A DNA stretch of 64,000 nucleotides from Microglena sp. YARC (GCA_022414725.1 CM039462.1:13275233-13339232), one strand, 5' to 3'; positions 1 to 10,560 are shown, numbered from the stretch's first letter. Made by a program: numbers and translations. Notes: generated from the letters alone by a model not told the origin.

Positions 1-404
1 CAAAAATGAATCAGGGAACCAGACCCTAGTTGTCGACGTTGCTTTGGTCCAGGAAAGAAACAAGTCCTAGGCAGCGACGCAGGCTCCACCTAAAAGGAAA
101 CCCTATAGCGTTTGCCCTGAGGATGGCCTAGCTCCATCTCCACCTTCTGCATGGGGCATTAGGTAGCTATCCTGCTTCTTATTCTGTATCCTTCCAAATA
201 TGTGTATATTGTCTTGCTGCTGCCTGCTAGCGGTGTCCTACAAAGAGTTTCTACTGTTTTCCCCCCGACCACGCGTCGCCATCCTCCTGCTGCATGGCGA
301 TGCATGAGTCTGGCTAGACGAGTCAGAAATGCCCCCCCAACCCCCGCAGGCTCAACCGCCCCCCAACCGCCGCAGGCTCAACGCTTTGTGCTCTGCAGGG
401 TTTG

Positions 405-745
405 GGGGCCAGTGCATTGCACTGTGGAGTTGCACTGAGTCTCTCAATTTGGGGGGCCCCTGGGGGCCAGTGCATTGCACTGTGGAGTTGCACTGAGTCT
501 CTCAATTTGGGGGTCCCCTGGGGGCCAGTGCATTGCACTAGAGTTGCACTGAGTCTCTCAATTTGGGGGTCCCCTGGGGGCCAGTGCATTGCACTAGAGT
601 TGCACTGAGTCTCTCAATTTGGGGGGCCCCTGGGGGCCAGTGCATTGCACTAGAGTTGCACTGAGTCTCTCAAGTTGGGGGGCCTCTGGGGGCCAGTGCA
701 TTGCACTGGGGTGCACTGAGTCTCTCAATTTGCGGCACGTTGCAC
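405..745. repeat. 56-58 bp tandem repeat, about six copies
   Basis: Six head-to-tail units start near 411, 469, 527, 583, 639 and 695. Each contains the near-palindrome AGTGCATTGCACT followed by a block ending CTCTCAATTTG. The first spacings are 58 bp and the later ones 56 bp. The last unit runs into a GCGGCACGTTGCACAGAA segment that resembles the repeat at 16.86-18.0 kb, so the two arrays share an ancestor. No credible coding sequence. Confidence 0.9.
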
Positions 746-970
746 AGAACAAACTATCTTGTGTGTTTCTAGAGTAGAGTCTGATGCTATTATAGAGCGT
801 TTCTACCTGTCTTCTCATCACTTTATGACTATTGGGGTATTGGGGGGGTGTTTATGGGGGTGTTCGTGGGGCATTATTGACTAGATTAGCCAGACCCATG
901 TACCGCTATGCAGCGACGGAATGGCGACGTGTCGCACACCAAAAACAGTGGCTATATACTGCAAATTTTT

Positions 971-1128
971 GGGGTGTCCGTCACCCTTTTCTGCATCCTA
1001 ACAACACCCTTCCCACCCAGAATGCACCCTCATAAGCCAAATTAAATTGTTGGCTTGGCTTGGCACCCTTCCCACCCAGAATGCACCCTCATAATCAAAA
1101 TAAAAGGGTGCCGTAGACTTTAACCCCC
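971..1128. mobile_element. MITE-like element, family A
   Basis: The ends are inverted copies: the left begins GGGGTGTCCGTCACCCTTTT and the right ends with AAAAGGGTGCCGTAGAC. The interior has the family motif CCCACCCAGAATGCACCCTC twice, an internal duplication of about 50 bp. Better preserved relatives lie at 2,263-2,349 and 40,285-40,380. Too short to encode a protein, hence read as a non-autonomous DNA element. Confidence 0.55.
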
Positions 1129-1465
1129 CTTCTCCCCTTCTCCCCCCCCTTATCTCCTATCCCTTCTTCTCCCACTACCCTTCACCTTGTAAAACTTGCA
1201 ATGCATAGCTGTATCGTGGAACACCACCACCACATCACCACCACCAAACCTGATTATTTATGTCTGTATGTGTGTGTGCGGTGTTTGTGATGTTGGGAGG
1301 TGATGGCCTGATGGTGGGAGGGTGCCGTAGTCCCCCAAAAGTGCATTGCTGTAACTCAGAACTTGGTGGTGGTGGTGTGTGTAAGTGAGGCCTGGTCATC
1401 GATTGCTGAAACTCAATCCAATCCAATTGACTCACCGATAGCAGCTATCCTGGCTCTATTAACAG

Positions 1466-1542
1466 CTGAGAACTGAAAAGTCCATGGCCAAGGAGGCATC
1501 TCGTATCTTGAGCAATGGGGTCACCAGGTTGAGGAGGGGAGT
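1466..1542 (+). CDS. Possible small internal exon, unknown product
   Basis: A 77-bp stretch follows the acceptor ATTAACAG and ends at the strong donor GT|GTAAGTGAG. It reads open for 25 residues, with the core TEKSMAKEASRILSNG. GTAAGTGAGGCCTGGT recurs near 1,381 and 1,593, and the acceptor-side string CAACAGCTGAGAACT recurs near 1,643. This copying of splice junctions is the habit seen around every confident exon of the window. No protein family is recognised and no partner exon was found, so the call is tentative. Confidence 0.3.
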
Positions 1543-1660
1543 GTAAGTGAGGCCTGGTGTGTGTGATGGTGGTGGGTGTGTGGTGGTGGTCTGCGTAAGT
1601 GAGGCCTGGTCGTCAAGTGAGGCCTGGCCGCATTAGCAGGGCAACAGCTGAGAACTTAAG

Positions 1661-2140
1661 GTGCTACTGGCTAACACCGTTCGCCTTGCCCATGGTTCGC
1701 CAGCCCGTCATTGGTTAGCTAGCCTGGCATCCACTTCACCTCACCCATGGTTAGACAGCCTGGCATTGGTTAACCAGCCTGGCATCCGCTTTGCCTCACC
1801 CATGGTTAGCCAGCCTAGCATCCGCTTTGCCAAGCCCTTAGTTAGCCAGCCTGGCATCTGCTTCACCTCATCCATGGTTAGCCAGCCTGGCATTGGTTAG
1901 CCAGCCTGGCATCTGCTTCACCTCATCCATGGTTAGCCAGTCCAGCTTGGCATCCGCTATGCCTCACCAATGGTTAGCCAGCCTGGCATCCGCTTCACCT
2001 CACTCATGGTTAGCCAGCCTGTCATTGGTTAGCCAGCCTGCCATCCGCTTCACCTCGCCCATTGTTAGCCAGCCTGTCACGGAAAGACAAGAAGGGTGAT
2101 GAGTCAGCCTGTCATTGGTTAGCCAGCCTGTCAAGGCAAG
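1661..2140. repeat. Minisatellite based on GGTTAGCCAGCCTGGCAT
   Basis: About ten imperfect units of 36-60 bp, each containing GGTTAGCCAGCCTGGCAT followed by a CGCTTCACCTCACCCAT block. Reading frames through it are simple products of the repeat and are not called as genes. Confidence 0.85.
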
Positions 2141-2262
2141 ACAAGAAGGGTGATGAGGCCGACTGTCGTCAGACTATGCTAATTCATGGAAGGAGTAGAG
2201 TTGACTGTATTCAGGTAGGTAGGTAGGTAGGTAGGTAGGCAAGATGCAATTCAAGTTTATGT

Positions 2263-2349
2263 GGTCTTCGGCACCCTTTTCTGATCCCCAACGGAACCTG
2301 TCCCACCCATATGCACCTTTATGAGCCAGATAAAAAGGGTCCGAAGACC
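2263..2349. mobile_element. MITE family A, compact copy with clear terminal inverted repeats
   Basis: The left end GGTCTTCGGCACCCTTTT and the right end AAAAAGGGTCCGAAGACC are near-perfect inverted copies bracketing an 87-bp element. The interior keeps the family CCCACCC..ATGCACC motif. It follows an (AGGT)n tract. Confidence 0.65.
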
Positions 2350-2579
2350 CCCCACATTACCAGCGTAGGTGCGGGGATCACACAAGATGTAGCTATGAGA
2401 TTGATGGTTCTGAATACGAATAAAGGCGACGAGATAGAAGGATGGAACTTGAAAGCTCGAGGGAAATTGAATGGTGTCCTGGGGGATTGGTGCGTTTCTA
2501 GTTCAAACCCCCCCACATAAGCAGTGTAGGTAGGCAAGATGCCAATCTGTTCCCCAATCCAGACCATGCAACTCCTACC

Positions 2580-2659
2580 CTGTATGTATGTATGTATGTA
2601 TGTATGTATGTATGTATGTATGTATGTATGTATGTATGTATGTATGTATGTATGTATGT
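2580..2659. repeat. (TGTA)n microsatellite
   Basis: About 20 uninterrupted tetranucleotide units. No coding potential. Confidence 0.95.
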
Positions 2660-2879
2660 ACTAGTACGGTAGCCCGTGTGGCCGGTGGTCACACCTGCAC
2701 ACACGTAGACCAACCAACCACGCCCCAATTATAGTACGGTGCCCGTTTGGCCCTTGGCCACACCTGTTTGGGGCATAACAGTGGCCTGTGTGGCTGGTGG
2801 CCACCCCCCACCCCCACCCACCCACCCAGGTCATGGTTGCTAGTCTGGCGTGGGTTACAGAACAGGTAACGCCCTTGCA

Positions 2880-2885
<6 letters not shown>

Positions 2886-2936
<51 letters not shown>
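2886..2936. repeat. Poly(C) tract of about 50 bp
   Basis: Uninterrupted C run flanked by C-rich sequence. One of more than a dozen long G or C homopolymers in the window. Confidence 0.9.
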
Positions 2937-3906
2937 TATAAACCCCAACCCCCAACCCACAGTATCCCCTACTTTCCCGAATCTCTCCCTGTCCCTCACC
3001 CCACCCCATGCACACACACTCTCTTTCTCCCACCTTCCCCCAATCACCAACACTCTCTCACACACACTCTTCTTCTTCCTACCTCATAACCTTCACTCCA
3101 GCTGTGGGATTCAATCGTGCAGAAATAGGGGTTTAAATGCAGGCTATGTTTTGAGCCTACCAAGAACTTGCGAAGGTCGTCGTCGTGGTCGCGGTGGTGT
3201 CATCGCGTAACCGACTTAACTGACTTGCCGCCCAGCCAAGTTCTGCCCGGCCAATTTCCGCCCAGCCAATTCCAGCTCAGTCAATTCCAGCCCAGTCAAT
3301 TTCAGCCCAGTCAATTCCCGCTTTTATTACAATCCCTCCTTCTTAAACTTCTGCCTTATTTAGCTTCCTGCGAACGCTGCCTAATGCGACCTAAGCCTCC
3401 TGCGTATTCTTCTTGTTGCGCATCCCGCCCGAATTCTCATTTTCCCGCCTGCGTCCATCCACCTGATTTCGGCAGCGCAACAGTCCGTCTACCTACAAGC
3501 TTTTCCTCATGCGTCTCTGCAAGATCTTTCCCCTGCATCAAGAGACCTGTCGCTGCGCACAACGGAAGGTGATGTGGTCAATCGGGCTTGCAGAAAATTT
3601 GAATCGCATCCATCGCAAGTCAGAAACTGCGGGAAGCCAATGCATGTATCCACTTCCGCCTGCGACGCTGCCACCATTCATCTCACGCATGCGCTCTTTC
3701 TCCATGCCATCTCATCACATTCGTCATGGTTGGCACCCAGTTGTTGCGATTAATTTGACTTTGTTCAGATCGCCCAGGCCATTCCGCCCCCCTGCACACT
3801 CTCGCGCTTGCACCGCTTATGCCATCTATGCAAGCTCTTTTCGTAGTATTGAATATCGTGAAATACGTCGCTGCGATTTTTCCTGTTCCGAGTGTTGCCC
3901 AAGTTT

Positions 3907-4101
3907 TCCCAACTGGGGCACCGCACGAGAAGAAGCAGCTGCAGGTTTGTAGCTATGCAATTGCGCCTGTCCGGTGTTGATCGGAATCTGAGCAAGGTTT
4001 CGAACGCTTAGATTCCGATCATACCGAGAACACCGGGATCTGCGCGATTGCAAGGCTACAAACTTGCAGCTTCTTCTACTCGTGCAGTGGCACAGTTGGG
4101 A
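3907..4101. mobile_element. Long inverted repeat (foldback/MITE-like), about 90-bp arms
   Basis: The left arm starts TCCCAACTGGGGCACCGCAC and the right arm is its imperfect reverse complement ending GTGGCACAGTTGGGA. The arms pair along about 90 bp around a spacer of about 15 bp near 4,000. No convincing target-site duplication was seen. No ORF of interest. Confidence 0.75.
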
Positions 4102-4325
4102 CAAGTTCTATGCAGCGTCGCCTGCGACGCTAAAAATGGCGGAGAGTGATCGCGACGGAGCGACAGGTGGCAACGGAAGCGAGTTAGTTACGAGACCGTT
4201 GGCTGACGTGTCGGGCTTCATCGCGGTCAGACGGATGGATGGATGGATGGATGGATGGTCGGACGGACAAATGGATAACACTGGGGGCTCCGGTCCCCAG
4301 AAGGAGGGGCTCCGCCAAAATCAGA
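4102..4325 (+). repeat. Dispersed repeat family R, copy 1
   Basis: Starts ACAAGTTCTATGCAGCGTCG, contains the block GCGACAGGTGGCAACG and ends in a G-rich foldback GGGGGCTCC..GGGGCTCCGCC. A (GGAT)n expansion lies inside. Related copies are at 51,354-51,575 (plus) and 59,530-59,755 (minus), with a short fragment near 45,400-45,430. No inverted termini or coding sequence were found, so it is an unclassified interspersed repeat. Confidence 0.7.
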
Positions 4326-4357
4326 CTTAGGTTTCATTACTAGGCCCCCGGGGACTA

Positions 4358-5099
4358 TGGGTGGATTTCCATAGGCCGTGGATGGGTCTGGATGGGTCGA
4401 AAAGTACGAACAACCGACGATCCATACAGGCCTTACATTTCCACAGAGCCCCTGGATGATTCGTATTTGTACGGATTGTACCGACGAAACACCCATCCAC
4501 GAGACCCATCCAGGTGGCAAAATCCATCCATGCCTTCGACCGAGGGGTGGATTGGATGAGTCTGGATGAGTCGCAAACTTTCCGGCGCATCCCGGCGCAG
4601 GCCGGCGCCGGTCTTGCTAGCGACCTGCCTCTACCCCCGTGGCCTATACCAGTTCTCTCTGCTAGTTTGACCTCCCGAAATCTGCGGCCTCCCTCAGCTA
4701 ATTTCAATTCCATCTTCTGGTTTGACCTCTCGAAATCTGTGACCTCCCTCTGCTAGTTTCAATTCCCGAGATTTCGAATTGCGTCAGATCTGGTTCGAGG
4801 AACAGAAAACCCGAGACATTCTTCTTCCTTACATTCTTCGGCATTAAAGCCACAGTGGATGGCCAGGCGATCATTCCCCTGACGACAAGTTGCCGTGCAG
4901 CAATAGCTCCAGCGCAAGTTATGGCACCCGGCCATTGCGGAACCATCCATGTCGCATTTCCACTGGCGGGAACTGGATGATCGACTGCGTACGGATGCAC
5001 GAATCATCCATGACCCATCCACGAGGCGTAACCGAAAGTAAACCGATTTAGCGACCCATCCAGTACTTCACCCATCCACGCCCTATGGAAATCCACCCT
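4358..5099. mobile_element. Harbinger-like DNA transposon remnant E1
   Basis: Termini are near-identical inverted repeats beginning GGGTGGATTTCCATAGG and continuing into GGATGGGT subterminal motifs repeated in both orientations. The left flank is TAT and the right flank is TAA, compatible with the 3-bp TWA target preference of PIF/Harbinger elements. The interior (minus strand, about 4,704-5,000) is homologous to a coding-like segment in E2. E1 abuts E2 and shares the TAA between them. Family assignment rests on the 3-bp duplication and weak protein resemblance. Confidence 0.5.
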
Positions 5100-5101
5100 A
5101 A

Positions 5102-6349
5102 GGGTGGATTCCCATTGGGGCAGGATGGGTCTGGATGGGACGTTAAGTACGGATAACCGACGACCCATCCAGTGTTTACCTTCCCATAGGGGTTTTGGAT
5201 GCTTCGTATTTGTACGGATGTACTGACGAAATACCCATCCAGACGACCCATCCAAAAGCCAAAATCCATCCAGGCCCTCGACCGAGGTGTGGGTTGGATG
5301 GCTCTGGATGGGTCGCAAAATATCCGGCTCCTTCCGGCACAGTCCGGCATTGATCCGGCGACGGTCGCGCAACTGACGCGTATTGCTTTCTTCAACCGAC
5401 CTGCTAGTTCCATTAGCCAAGAGTTTCCGAACTTTTGGATCACAGATCATCTTCGAGCAAGACAGAATCTGGGACATTCTAACAATTTCTTCTCCATTCG
5501 ACGCCCCTTCTTCATTCTACTTTTCTTTTTCGTCTTTCATCGCTCTGCAACATGGCGACGGAAGGCTTGTGGGATTATGCCACCGATGCCGCATTGGACG
5601 CCGAACTCGCTCAATACAAGACTGCAGCTGTGGACACTGTTCCGCAAACTCAATTTCCCGCTTCCTCGTCTGGTCTAGACCTAATTTTTGCTGAAATTCT
5701 TCTTCACTCCATAGCCCCACCATGTTGTTCAGCCAGAGGTCCTTAGTGCGTGGCTTCACGTAGTACAGTGAATGGAAATCTCTAAAATAGTGCGGGTAAA
5801 TACTCTTGAGCATCATAGCCACGGTAGTGGCTAGACGTTCATGCTCGTTCCCCGGAAGAGAGGTTACCGTAGAACAAGCAGCGCCTGCGCAAGCTATGGC
5901 GCCCGATCGAGAATGGTTTACAGCAGGAATAATTATGAAGAAAAGGAGCCGGAATAGCTCCATGGCTGACATGCACATCGCGTGGAAAGATTGAAAGAAA
6001 GAAATGGACGCCGCGAGGTATGACTTCAGGTCGCGGAGTGCGGTCTTGAGAAGAGGAATAGATGGATCTAGGATGGATCAGCGCAAGAAATTGAACTGTC
6101 GACGATCGATCCGTCTTTTCTTGCGACTATTGATTGAAAGTACCTGCGAAGGTTCCCGGTGGTACATGCGTGTATTGCTGCACCCATCCAGTCGCTTGCA
6201 ATGGGAGTGCGTTTTGGATGGGTGGCCGTGTACGGATGCACGAACCATCCAAAGAGCTCAACGACCCATCCAAAGGGCCCAACCGACAAATACCGACCCA
6301 TCCAGTACTACAACCGACTTTACCCATCCAGTCCAATGGGAATCCACCC
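5102..6349. mobile_element. Harbinger-like DNA transposon remnant E2
   Basis: Both ends carry GGGTGGATTCCCATTGG as terminal inverted repeats, flanked on each side by TAA. Multiple ACCCATCC/GGATGGGT subterminal boxes lie near both ends. The 5' 270 bp is a diverged copy of the 5' part of E1. The interior carries a minus-strand reading frame (5,517-5,978). Too short for a full autonomous element, so probably an internally deleted derivative. Confidence 0.55.
5517..5978 (-). pseudogene. Transposase-like N-terminal fragment inside E2
   Basis: A 153-codon minus-strand frame contains RTKDLWLNNMVGLWSEEEF. That resembles the tryptophan-plus-acidic segment before the DDE domain of PIF/Harbinger transposases. 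No DDE catalytic region is present. A diverged, shifted version of the same stretch (a CAGA..VAL-type segment) lies on the minus strand of E1 at about 4,704-5,000. Conservation between two copies argues it was once coding. The family call is a weak inference from composition and the element's 3-bp flanks. Confidence 0.35.
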
Positions 6350-6352
6350 TAA

Positions 6353-7350
6353 GGGTTAGGTTTGAAAGGAAGGGAGGGAGTCACCTCAGTGTCTAGCTGT
6401 AAAGCAGTGTCCAGAGACTTGTGGGAGGGGGCCATTGGAAATGTAATCAAAATAGTTAACTTGGCCAACGTTTTAGTTAAAACTGATGACACTGAGAGCA
6501 ATAATGGGGCTCTGTAAGAGTGCATAATATCTATAGAAGCTCTAACTATCCAGGATAGTGCATAGATGCTACTAACCACTTACTACCCATTAACCACTAC
6601 CGAAGAGTCAAGGGGTCCATTAAGCTAAAGGGCTCAATAAACTTTGGGCCCTAACTAGAACACTTTTTTCCCGTTGGGGTAGACGCTGGCTGACATACGA
6701 AGGGGGGAACATGGAACGTCAATGGATGGAAAATCGGAGAGAGGATTTGGTCGCATGCATGGAAAGAGGGATGGAGCTGCAGGCTGGGAGTGATGCTCTA
6801 TTAGTAGCTACGAATCCGAATTCTCATCATCGTCGATGCATGCTCAAACAATTCGGATTATGATGGCAACTACAGACGGAGCACTAGCAAGTTACCCTAC
6901 TGTCCTGCAGATCAACATGCAATCACGAGGCACTCTGCAATATGCAGAAGGGGCAGTTGGTCTGAGAGCTACTAATCGACCGCAGAAAATTGGAGTAGCG
7001 GTTGGGAGCTGTCGTTAGGGAGTGCGCGAACTACTTAGAAAACACAGTGCGTATACCCCAAGTGGCTTTGGGACTGCAAATGATGGCCGTGTTTGCAAAA
7101 ATGATGGGGGGTACCCTAAACGCAGATTGGTTTGTTGGCTTGGGCTCGCCGGGAGTGACTGGGGGACTCGTGACCAGGGAGTAGATGTCGTCGCGTTTTT
7201 ATCGGTCGTCACTTCTTGGGGGGTGTGACTGACCTCTACGCGGGTGTGACTGACCTCTACCCGGCTTCTAGTTTTGACCGCTTCCCTTTCTAGTAGTGAC
7301 CGCTTTCTTCTAGTTTTGACCGCTTGCCTGACCGTGCAAAAACACTGCAC
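6353..7350. other. Stretch without a recognised gene
   Basis: Short open frames occur, for example from an ATG near 6,711 reading MERQWMENRREDL, and around 7,002-7,184. None matches a known family or shows an exon structure I can defend. Short repeats of GTGTGACTGACCTCTAC and CTAGTTTTGACCGCTT lie at 7,220-7,325, just before the transposon at 7,354. Confidence 0.4.
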
Positions 7351-7353
7351 CAA

Positions 7354-8187
7354 CAGCCTGTTTCCATAAGACCAGGTTACGGTTATGGATAACCCCGCAA
7401 ACTGTAGTGCGGCAGTACTCGTAACCCGTGTTCTAGCCAGCTTCTTGTCGCGTAACCCCGCTGTACAATTTAGTGTTTCCGATTGTCCCTGAAATCTGGG
7501 TTATGGGAAGATCTGGGTTATGTGATCGTTAAATCAGCTGTTCGACAGCGTGGAAGCGTTGGATTATTTACTCGCCGGCTTGCCTTTCTTGTCTTTAAAC
7601 GTCTCGCAATGGACGAGTTCATGTTCTGGCTCCAAGTCGTGGGCCCCGTCCTGTTCCATTTCGTTACCATATCCCAGGAGCTTCTGCTTTCCGAAAATAG
7701 GAAGAGACGCCATTATGAGCTGGAAACGCAGCGAGATCTGTATCAGGTGCGTTGCTCGTTACTGATAAATAGCATTTGCGCACGAATCTGAATTTGCCCC
7801 TGATCTCATGCTTTCCAGATCCTTCTGACGCTTCTGAGACCAAGGGGCTACGCGAGGAGGGATGGATTTGATTGGGGAATTGAAGGGGTCGCGCGGGACT
7901 GCGCAATCTATAAGATTGCAGCGCTCGCGCTCAACTCCACATGATGGCCGCAAGTGACCGCTGCGGGTTTAATTGCCAGCGTGGAACCATGGCTGATCGG
8001 GGTTATGCTTAACCGTGTGGGGGGGGGACGGTACAGGGTAACCCCGATCCGCACCGGCACGTCATAAAAATTTGCCGGAAAATGGTGTACAAGTCGGTCG
8101 AGCGAAGTACAAGTTTTCGAGTGTTTCCGATTGCCCAGGACGGTTATGCTCCATAACCCGGTCTAACCCTCAATTGGAAACAGGCTG
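7354..8187 (+). mobile_element. DNA transposon, 834 bp, TIR CAGCCTGTTTCCA
   Basis: CAGCCTGTTTCCA at the left end is matched by its exact reverse complement at 8,175-8,187, and CAA flanks both ends as a candidate 3-bp target duplication. Subterminal GGTTATG boxes recur in both orientations near each end, as expected for transposase-binding repeats. The inside holds one coding-like exon (7,609-7,746) and nothing resembling a full transposase. It is therefore an internally deleted copy. Superfamily uncertain. Confidence 0.65.
7609..7746 (+). CDS. Coding-like first exon inside the 834-bp transposon
   Basis: A 46-codon frame starts at ATGGACGAG and ends DLYQ exactly at a consensus donor CAG|GTGCGT. 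It includes a hydrophobic stretch (FWLQVVGPVLFHFVTI) and then a basic segment (NRKRRHYELE). No partner exon remains within the element, so this is probably the leftover 5' exon of the autonomous element's protein. No family recognised. Confidence 0.3.
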
Positions 8188-8281
8188 CAAGTCATAGTAA
8201 ACGGGGGCAAAGAGATTGCATAGATGGGATGTGCGGTGAAAGCCTTGCAGCAGTAGCAGCACGAGCTTCTGCCTGCGCAGC

Positions 8282-8659
8282 CTACCTTGCAGCATTACCA
8301 TCACGAGCTTCTGCCATCGCAGCCTGCCGAGCTGCTTGAGCTTGAGCCTGCGCAGCCTGCCTTGCAGCAGTACCAGCACGAGCTTCTGCCTGCGCAGCCT
8401 GCCTTGCAGCATTAGCAGCTCGAGCTTCAGCACGAGCTTCTGCCTGCGCGGATTGCCCGGCAGCATTAGCCTCAGCATAGGCCTCGCGCCTGGTTTGGTT
8501 AGCGGCCAGGCGCTCATTTCCAGGCATGATAGCTTCATGTAATCGTCGACGCTGGTTTGCATCACTCCTCAGGTCGTCGTTGGGAAGAGCTCGCCTTGCT
8601 CGCTGGGTAGCAGTGTTCTGTGCTCTTCTGTCTCCTGGAATTGGCTGCTGGTGCGCCAT
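8282..8659 (-). CDS. Ala/Arg/Gln-repeat protein of unknown function
   Basis: The chosen ATG (8,659) sits in a strong plant/animal-type context, GCCACCATGG. The frame encodes about 125 residues. A basic N-terminal third with RR and NQ.RR motifs is followed by repeats of AARQAAQAEAR coded by a tandem repeat of about 60 bp (8,238-8,450). The reading stops at a TAG where sibling repeat units have CAG, and a further repeat unit lies beyond it, so the stop may be a point mutation in a formerly longer protein. The A/R-rich style resembles N-termini of some Helitron-type replicases, but no helicase domain is nearby. Function unknown. Confidence 0.4.
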   Translation of the reverse strand: MAHQQPIPGDRRAQNTATQRARRALPNDDLRSDANQRRRLHEAIMPGNERLAANQTRREAYAEANAAGQSAQAEARAEARAANAARQAAQAEARAGTAARQAAQAQAQAARQAAMAEARDGNAAR

Positions 8660-8937
8660 GGTGGCCTCAAGGAGCAACAAATTGTAGACGATGAGCCTGA
8701 GTGCCATGGGTGCTCAAGCTCGCGTAGAAGCAAACAAAGTCGACGAAGGATTGAAATTATTTGAATTCCCTTTGAATCATGATGCGGTAGGAAGTTGACG
8801 ACATTGTTGTGCGTGAAAGAAAGAAAGAAAGAGAAGGAGATGGGCCGAAATTTGCTCGAAGTTTGAAATTTGCTCGAGTTTGAAAATTGCGATAATTGAA
8901 GGCGATACGCGTTCATCAAGGCCATGTTTTTGTGCGC

Positions 8938-8960
8938 GGGGGGGGGGGGGGGGGGGGGGG
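8938..8960. repeat. Poly(G) tract
   Basis: Uninterrupted G run of about 22 bp. Confidence 0.9.
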
Positions 8961-9077
8961 CATTATTACGTAATTTGCCAGCGTGAACTCCAGAACGACT
9001 GATTTCAAAAACGTCGCCGGTCATGGCCGGTCAGAAATTCGTTGGTGGAGCATTTCTGTATGTCTACATATATATAG

Positions 9078-9175
9078 ATGTATGTATGTATGTATGTATG
9101 TATGTATGTATGTATGTATGTATGTATGTATGTATGTATGTATGCATGTATGTATGTATGCATGTATGCATGTTA
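9078..9175. repeat. (TATG)n microsatellite
   Basis: About 20 units with a few CATG interruptions toward the 3' end. Confidence 0.95.
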
Positions 9176-9179
9176 CAGT

Positions 9180-9305
9180 CCAGGGGTACCAAATAGGCTA
9201 AAGGGACTTGCCCAACCATGGCAGGAGGGGCTATAACAAAAAAAACTGATGAACTTAACCCCAAACAATAGTTTTACCAGTCGGGGCACTGACTTCATGC
9301 TACAG
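9180..9305 (-). repeat. Dispersed repeat family B, minus-strand copy
   Basis: Read on the minus strand this contains TGGTAAAACTATTGTTTGGG, GTTCATCAG, and GGTTGGGCAAGTCCCTTTAG followed by CCTATTTGG. The same modules in the same order occur at 34,457-34,556 and 36,868-36,990, and in part at 34,629-34,746, where inverted termini are visible. Probably a MITE-type family. Confidence 0.6.
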
Positions 9306-9590
9306 TTTACAAAAACTCCTGCTATATTTGAAATTACTCCTGATATACATAAATATACTCCTGCCATATTTAAAGATACTCCTGCTATATTTAAAGATAC
9401 TCCTGCTATATTTAAAGATACTACTTCCATATTTAAAGATACCCCTGCTATATTTAAAGATACTCCTGCTATATTTAAATATACTACTTACATATTTGAA
9501 GATACTCCTTCTATATTTAAAGATACTCCTGCTATACATAAAGATACTCCTAACATATTTAAAGGTACTCCTGCCATATACCCGAAAAAA
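9305..9590. repeat. 21-bp minisatellite (ACTCCTGCTATATTTAAAGAT)
   Basis: About 13 units of 21 bp (seven codons), so open frames run through in several phases (for example repeats of TPAIFKD). The open frames follow from the period and composition and are not taken as a gene. Confidence 0.9.
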
Positions 9591-10194
9591 CATGAAATGG
9601 TACATTTCTGTTTTTGAAGGGATTATCGCCTGGGATTTATTACCGACAAAAAAACGGTCTAGCTGGGTCTAGTAAAAAAAACTTTCTCCACAATTCTCCA
9701 AACATCATTTTATTTAATACTCGTGTTCCCCTAGAAATTCTAAGAACCCCTGTTTTTTTTAAATCATGTTTTGACAACATATAAGCATCGTAAATGGCGG
9801 TACAAAGTACAAAAACACACCTTGAAAAAGACAAAAATAAGGTTTTGCCAAAATGTTCTCCAAATTTACATTTAATTGCATATTCGGAAACGCCTTGAAA
9901 TTCTATGAGATGTGGCACTACGGAAATCATGTTTTGGCCACATATAAGTAGAGTGAAGTGCGGTACAAAGTACGAAAAGACCAGGCAAAAAATGTGTAAT
10001 TATAGCGGGGGGCCCTCAGGAAGTTGCTCGTGTACAGCATGCCGGAATCGGGGCCGGAAGGGGTCGTAATCCCCAGAACCATCGGAAAAAGTCGAAAAAT
10101 GTGTCGGGGTGGGGTAGATATCGACCCCTCAAAAAGAGGGGGGGGGGGGGTCCGACGGCTTTCAGAAATTTCCTCTGGTGAAGACTGTTAGAGG

Positions 10195-10560
10195 CCAAAA
10201 CTTCCTCAGTACTCGGTCTCTGCTAAAATTAAGCAGACCTATGAAACAAGCTGGGCGAGATCTTTCCGAATCCACCCTTATTTCCGACACCGAGTAAATA
10301 TGGAGGCGTGATCCTCTAGATCCTGTCTAGATCCAAGTCGAGGCACCTGCCAGGCTGGCAGATCCTCGTTCAGGGGTCGAGCCGGTTTCGGAAATATCTT
10401 CGTAACTTCCTCACCAGACGGAATCTGACGAAGTTAAGCATACCCACGAAACTGGTTCGACGAGAGCATTCTGAATCCGCGAATGTTTTCGAGAATGAGT
10501 AAATGTGTCGTGGTAGTGCTTGAGTAGTGACCTCCACAGGTTCTAAATACACCAAGTGTG
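10195..10560 (+). other. Two diverged 5S-rRNA-like or SINE-like blocks
   Basis: AAATTAAGCAGACC with GGGCGAGA (near 10,228-10,262), and GAAGTTAAGCATACCC with GACGAGAGC and later TAGTGACCTCC (near 10,427-10,535), resemble the internal promoter segments of 5S rRNA genes. The blocks are homologous to each other. They are too diverged and broken to be functional 5S genes. A 5S-derived SINE is one possibility and chance is another. A TATAAGGAGG motif lies downstream at about 10,610. Confidence 0.2.

Noticed and set aside
2661..3210. Glycine-, proline-rich frames across 2.7-3.2 kb
   Set aside because: They depend on the poly(C) tract, whose length sets the frame; no conserved features on either side.
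9305..9617. Secreted or structural repeat protein with TPAIFKD heptads
   Set aside because: Three phases and both strands are open because the unit is 21 bp; no start context, no splice signals.
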